From Algoriphagus winogradskyi (GTDB taxonomy: Bacteria; Bacteroidota; Bacteroidia; Cytophagales; Cyclobacteriaceae), in assembly GCF_900182815.1 (NCBI RefSeq), contig NZ_FXUA01000001.1:124001-188000 (forward strand): a DNA stretch of 64,000 bases, in the 5' to 3' direction. Numbering within the stretch: position 1 is the stretch's first letter; the number at the start of each line of letters is the position of its first letter. The position numbers were made by a program, and so were the translations under genes. Shown here one piece after another: positions 60,553-64,000 of the stretch. Under the pieces are notes generated by a model, which was given only the letters and a program-made list of their open reading frames with translations, was not told the origin of the DNA and did not search any database.

Positions 60553-61941
60553 TCACCCTATTCCCGTTCCGAGCCAATCACCTCGATGTCTGATCGTCCG
60601 TATTTTCCAATGGCCGGTTTTGAAATAAATAAAGGCAACCAATGCTGCTATAAAATTGGAAATTGGGAAAGCCCACCAAATCCCCTCAAAAGCCAGCGTT
60701 GTTTTCTGAGATAGCACAAATGCTGTAGGAAAGCGCACGATCCACAAACTAAATATGGAAATCAATAAGGAAGCTTGGGTAAATCTTGCTCCGTTAAAGA
60801 GTCCATTCAGAACTTGGTTGACACCAAGTAAACCAAAGCTAGGTGCCATAATTCTTATAAAAGTTGCTCCATCTCTGATCACTTCAGGATCATTGGGGAC
60901 GAAGAATGCCGTTAGATTCTCCGCAAAAACAAATAATAAAAGGCCAATTCCAGTCAGGCCAAAAAAGGCGACTTTTACGCTTAGATTTCCAATACTTTCG
61001 GCTTTCTTAATTTTAGAAGCTCCAATATTCTGACCTACCATGGTCGTCGTCGCCATGGCTAATCCTTGCGCCGGAACAATTACCAAACTCAAAATCCTTG
61101 CTCCAATTCCATAAGCAGCAACTACCCCACTACCAAAACTCGTAACCAACATCACCAATACCGTCAAGACTGCGGAGCGAGAGGATTGCTCCAAACTGGC
61201 TGGAATTCCTAATTCAAACATACGCTTGATCCACTGGAAGTCTGGTTTCATGTCAGCAAGTCGGATTTTAATCCCTTTTTTACCACGAAACAGAATCACA
61301 ATTCCTACGAGAGCAGATAAGCCCTGCGTGATAATACTCGCCACAGCTGCACCAGCTACTCCATAACCCTCAATGGATCCAAACCCAAAAATGAAAAGTG
61401 GATCTAAAACCAGATTTAGCAGAACGGTACCCAAAACGATATACATCGGCATCAACACATTTCCAATGCCTCGCATCAGCGACTGGAATGTGAAAAACAT
61501 AAAGAGAAAGACGAATCCAAAGGATGAAACCTGGAAATACTTAACCGAATCATCCAGCGTTTCTGGCCCTGCACCAACCAAATTCATTAATGGTGAAGCA
61601 CCAACGTAGCCTAAAACTGCCAGCATTGCAGACACAAAAAAGATTACTAAAACGGTTTGCGAAGCACTAAAATCTATCATCCGCTGATCATCGGCTCCTT
61701 TATATTGGGAAACGATAACTGTTCCCGCCAAGGTAAGTCCAGCGCCAAGAGATAGCACCAGAAATAAAATCGGAAAACTAATACTCACTGCAGCTACAGC
61801 GTTTGCGCCTAATCTCCCCAGCCAAAAAGTATCAATTAGCTGATAGGCAGTCTGCAGAATATTTGCCATAATAATCGGCCAAGCCAAGGTAAAAAGGCTC
61901 CGTATTAAATTCCCTTGGGACAAATCTGACTTTTTACTCAT
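60553..61941 (-). CDS. MATE family efflux transporter (2)
   Basis: Second MATE transporter, 462 aa with about twelve helices. Landmarks are TAYQLIDTFWLGRLGANAVA, VSQYKGADDQRMIDFSASQ and the second-half TTMVGQNIGASKIKKAE. Only moderately similar by eye to the first (58038-59417), so a different subgroup of the family. Substrates are unknown. Confidence 0.92.
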   Translation of the reverse strand: MSKKSDLSQGNLIRSLFTLAWPIIMANILQTAYQLIDTFWLGRLGANAVAAVSISFPILFLVLSLGAGLTLAGTVIVSQYKGADDQRMIDFSASQTVLVIFFVSAMLAVLGYVGASPLMNLVGAGPETLDDSVKYFQVSSFGFVFLFMFFTFQSLMRGIGNVLMPMYIVLGTVLLNLVLDPLFIFGFGSIEGYGVAGAAVASIITQGLSALVGIVILFRGKKGIKIRLADMKPDFQWIKRMFELGIPASLEQSSRSAVLTVLVMLVTSFGSGVVAAYGIGARILSLVIVPAQGLAMATTTMVGQNIGASKIKKAESIGNLSVKVAFFGLTGIGLLLFVFAENLTAFFVPNDPEVIRDGATFIRIMAPSFGLLGVNQVLNGLFNGARFTQASLLISIFSLWIVRFPTAFVLSQKTTLAFEGIWWAFPISNFIAALVAFIYFKTGHWKIRTIRHRGDWLGTGIG

Positions 61942-62278
61942 GAATCCAAAATCTAGCTTTTCACTTGATATCCTAAGATGCTAGTAAAATTCTGGAATCA
62001 GAAATTTGAACCGTCAGAAGAATGTAAATCCTTATAAAACCCCCAGCTTCATTAGACTTAAGGTCACGTAAAACTTAAACGCCTAGAAATCCATGAGGCT
62101 CTTCACAAATCTTATAGGACAACTCCCTCTTAAAAATTTCACACATACGAGGATTCCCAACAAAGCCAATACCTATGAAACTATATTCCTTTTATCCCTT
62201 CAGGCTTCGCTCATGTTAGAATTGACACCTTCTGCAAACCTCTTGCTTCTTGCTACTTATATCATGCTACTCTAAAAT
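61942..62278. other. 337-nt intergenic region
   Basis: Between minus-strand tryptophan dioxygenase and MATE 2. A 60-residue frame at 62093-62275 is not convincing as a gene. The only supported feature is the heptamer array at 62241-62275. Confidence 0.6.
62241..62275. repeat. Tandem array, 7-bp period, after tryptophan dioxygenase
   Basis: TCTTGCT, TCTTGCT, ACTTATA, TCATGCT, ACTCTAA in register. It ends 3 nt from the stop codon of the minus-strand dioxygenase gene, a placement like the arrays after mnmA and the CNT gene. Confidence 0.5.
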
Positions 62279-63238
62279 CTACTCTTCCCCAAAAATCTCC
62301 TTAACTACCCAACCTTTACCCCAGTCTTCTCTTTCCTGCTCAGTCCAAAGTTCCGGGTAGAAAATCACCTTCTGGAAGCGCGGAGGAAGGTATTTCTGCC
62401 AGTTGGTTCCACCTGTCGCAGCAATATCCACAGGATCTCTCTGTAGAAATCTAACTGCAGACTTGTAATGCGCCAGTGGCCAAAAAACATTTGCCTTCAG
62501 ATCAAACTGCTTCATCTCTTCCGTCAATTCAGCTGAAGGATCAGGAAGATCTATGTACTTCTGCCATAGATTTTTGCGTCTATAGGCATCGATGAGATCC
62601 ATTAATTTCTTGCTGTACTTCGCTTCAAAATTCTTTAGCGTCAGCGTTTTCTCGCCAGTCGCCAATTCAACCGCCCCCTGCTGCCAATACAGGTTTTCAA
62701 AAATCTCATCCGTCGGAGTATGGAAATCAGGATCCGTTCGCTTATCCAATGCAACGAGGTTAAATGCATCCGCAGCCATCAATTCTATCTCCCGATATTG
62801 TGCACTTTGGAACCCACTGGCAGGAAGCAGGGACATTCGGAATTTGAGAAATTGCTCCTGCTCCATCCCTTTCCACATCATAGCAAAAGAACCAATCAAC
62901 TGATCAAAGTACATATTGATACGCTCCAGCCTTGCCTTAAAAAATTGCTCTGAAATCGGCTGTAAATCTGAAATTTGCTCCATTTCAGAAATAATCAACT
63001 TAAAATAAAGCTCCGTAATCTGATGATAAATAATGAAGATCTTTTCGTCTTTGAAAGAAGTCTTCGGCTGCTGTAGGGAAAGCAACACATCCAAATTGAT
63101 ATAGTCCCAGTAGGCCAAATAATCCGCATACTGCAAACCTTCCAAGTAAGAAAGCATATCCTGACCGGAAGCTTTAAATTTCTGCTGAAGCAGTTCAATT
63201 TTATCTAATATCTTGGGGTCAAATTGGGACTCTTCCAT
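62279..63238 (-). CDS. kynA: Tryptophan 2,3-dioxygenase
   Basis: Haem enzyme opening the indole ring of L-tryptophan to N-formylkynurenine, first step of the kynurenine pathway. The all-helical 319-aa protein shows YADYLAYWDYINLDVLLSLQ, IIYHQITELYFKLIISEMEQ (haem-pocket His74-type region) and SSGFQSAQYREIELM-type ASGFQSAQYREIELMA near 135. Longer than the typical bacterial 270-280 aa, mostly by C-terminal residues (about 290-319), as in other Bacteroidota. No other kynurenine genes are in view. Confidence 0.93.
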   Translation of the reverse strand: MEESQFDPKILDKIELLQQKFKASGQDMLSYLEGLQYADYLAYWDYINLDVLLSLQQPKTSFKDEKIFIIYHQITELYFKLIISEMEQISDLQPISEQFFKARLERINMYFDQLIGSFAMMWKGMEQEQFLKFRMSLLPASGFQSAQYREIELMAADAFNLVALDKRTDPDFHTPTDEIFENLYWQQGAVELATGEKTLTLKNFEAKYSKKLMDLIDAYRRKNLWQKYIDLPDPSAELTEEMKQFDLKANVFWPLAHYKSAVRFLQRDPVDIAATGGTNWQKYLPPRFQKVIFYPELWTEQEREDWGKGWVVKEIFGEE

Positions 63239-63357
63239 AAGTACTTTTAGGACAAAAAGGTAGTATTTTCGTGAGCGATCCGTTTAATTAGGATCAGCTC
63301 TGGATTTTTAAAATCCCGACAAAAGTCACAGATTCATTCTATAAAACCAAAAAAACC

Positions 63358-64000
63358 ATGGAGTCAATTGAAATCCGAAAGTCATTAAAGCAAGATACCT
63401 TCGAGGGCGTTGATTTTTTAGACCTTGATGATTTGCTTACTGATGAGCATAAATTGATCAGATCTTCCATCCGGGATTTTGTCAAAAAAGAGATCTCTCC
63501 ATACATAGAAGACTGGGCTCAAAAGGCTCACTTCCCTAGCGAAATTGTCAAGAAATTCGGTGATGTGGGAGCTTTCGGACCGCAGATCCCTGAGCAATAT
63601 GGCGGCGGTGGCTTGGACTATATCGCCTATGGCTTGATCATGCAGGAAATCGAACGAGGAGATTCGGGCATGCGCTCGACGGCCTCTGTGCAGGGTTCGT
63701 TGGTAATGTACCCTATTTATAAATTCGGTTCGGAAGAACAGCGAAACAAATACCTACCAAAACTGGCTTCAGGAGAAATGCTCGGCTGCTTCGGGCTTAC
63801 TGAGCCAGATCATGGTTCCAACCCAAGCGGCATGGTCACCAACTTCAAAGATATGGGCGATCATTACTTGCTGAATGGTGCCAAAATGTGGATTTCCAAT
63901 TCACCTGAAGCTGATATCGCAGTGGTCTGGGCAAAAAATGAAGAAGGCCGAATTCATGGTTTGATCGTGGAGCGGGGAATGGAAGGGTTCACCACGCCGG
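63358..64000 (+). CDS. Acyl-CoA dehydrogenase, glutaryl-CoA-dehydrogenase-like (partial)
   Basis: Runs off the right end after 214 codons with no stop, so only the N-terminal half is visible. Flavoenzyme family member: RSSIRDFVKKEISPYIEDWA helix, VGAFGPQIPEQYGGGGLDYI, IERGDSGMRSTASVQGSLV and the FAD/substrate-loop signature LGCFGLTEPDHGSNPSGM (about 141-158), the form seen in glutaryl-CoA dehydrogenases. It would pass electrons to ETF (etfAB at 23-24.7 kb). It is divergent from kynA with about 120 nt between starts. Another short-chain acyl-CoA dehydrogenase subtype is possible. Confidence 0.88.
   Translation, partial: MESIEIRKSLKQDTFEGVDFLDLDDLLTDEHKLIRSSIRDFVKKEISPYIEDWAQKAHFPSEIVKKFGDVGAFGPQIPEQYGGGGLDYIAYGLIMQEIERGDSGMRSTASVQGSLVMYPIYKFGSEEQRNKYLPKLASGEMLGCFGLTEPDHGSNPSGMVTNFKDMGDHYLLNGAKMWISNSPEADIAVVWAKNEEGRIHGLIVERGMEGFTTP

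Noticed and set aside
62093..62275. 60-residue plus-strand frame in the kynA-MATE gap
   Set aside because: Low-complexity Leu/Thr content, overlaps the heptamer array, no recognisable family and no supporting start signal.
1..64000. tRNA or rRNA genes, prophage, integrase or IS transposase
   Set aside because: No cloverleaf-compatible segment, rRNA-like sequence, integrase or transposase frame was recognised by reading; a tRNAscan or HMM search would be the decisive check.

Overview
The window looks like a chromosomal segment of a Bacteroidota bacterium, most likely from the Cytophagales/Cyclobacteriaceae (Algoriphagus-like) group. This placement is an inference. It rests on moderately low GC, TAnnTTTG promoter-like boxes, many lipoboxes and short signal peptides, a Mpl-type peptidoglycan ligase, CNT, CarboxypepD_reg-like and M28 families, and GxxExxY and period-7 intergenic repeats that I associate with this phylum. 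I see no rRNA, tRNA, CRISPR array, prophage or intact insertion sequence. Most of the window is ordinary core and metabolic gene content.

Layout. 0.2-6.4 kb (+): arginase, a small GxxExxY nuclease-like gene inside an inverted-repeat cassette, argS, a glutathione peroxidase, menA, a tandem universal stress protein and a SUI1/YciH factor. 6.4-13.3 kb (-): a three-gene transglutaminase / circularly permuted ATP-grasp-alpha-E / transglutaminase-DUF2126 cluster, the best candidate for an uncharacterised peptide-bond-forming system. 13.5-19.6 kb (+): polyphosphate-glucokinase-like ROK kinase, serine hydrolase, mnmA, RluA-family pseudouridine synthase and a PA-M28 peptidase. 19.6-20.1 kb is a repeat-rich gap with a palindromic element.

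20.1-28.4 kb (mostly -): CNT nucleoside transporter, a DUF151 nuclease, etfA/etfB, an oxidoreductase and dnaB. 28.7-34.6 kb: mpl with a DEDDh exonuclease, lipoproteins including an M48 protease, a DUF4442 thioesterase-like protein and a glutamyl-Q tRNA(Asp) synthetase. 34.7-38.3 kb (-): a tight dinB-phzF-ion channel run followed by an S10 serine carboxypeptidase. 38.4-42.8 kb (+): M28 peptidase, ferritin, an HTH regulator and a lipoprotein formylglycine-generating enzyme. 42.8-47.7 kb: riboflavin synthase, pcm, a hotdog thioesterase, a three-gene operon with an atypical kinase-like protein, and rfbA.

47.9-54.9 kb (+): a GT1-type glycosyltransferase abutting a GH32 fructan hydrolase, two orphan small proteins, and a CDGSH iron-sulfur / KefF-like / KefC-like antiporter set. 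55-64 kb: small proteins including a serine-less acyl-carrier-like protein, YwbE and DUF1456, two MATE exporters around a NagB-like deaminase, tryptophan 2,3-dioxygenase, and the start of a glutaryl-CoA-dehydrogenase-like gene running off the end.

Among intergenic signals, at least six loci carry degenerate tandem arrays with a 7-bp period, and several palindromic or inverted-repeat elements (1-98, 1210-1728, 19701-19968) look like small non-autonomous mobile elements. The related pair 50826-50884 / 59683-59741 suggests another dispersed intergenic family.
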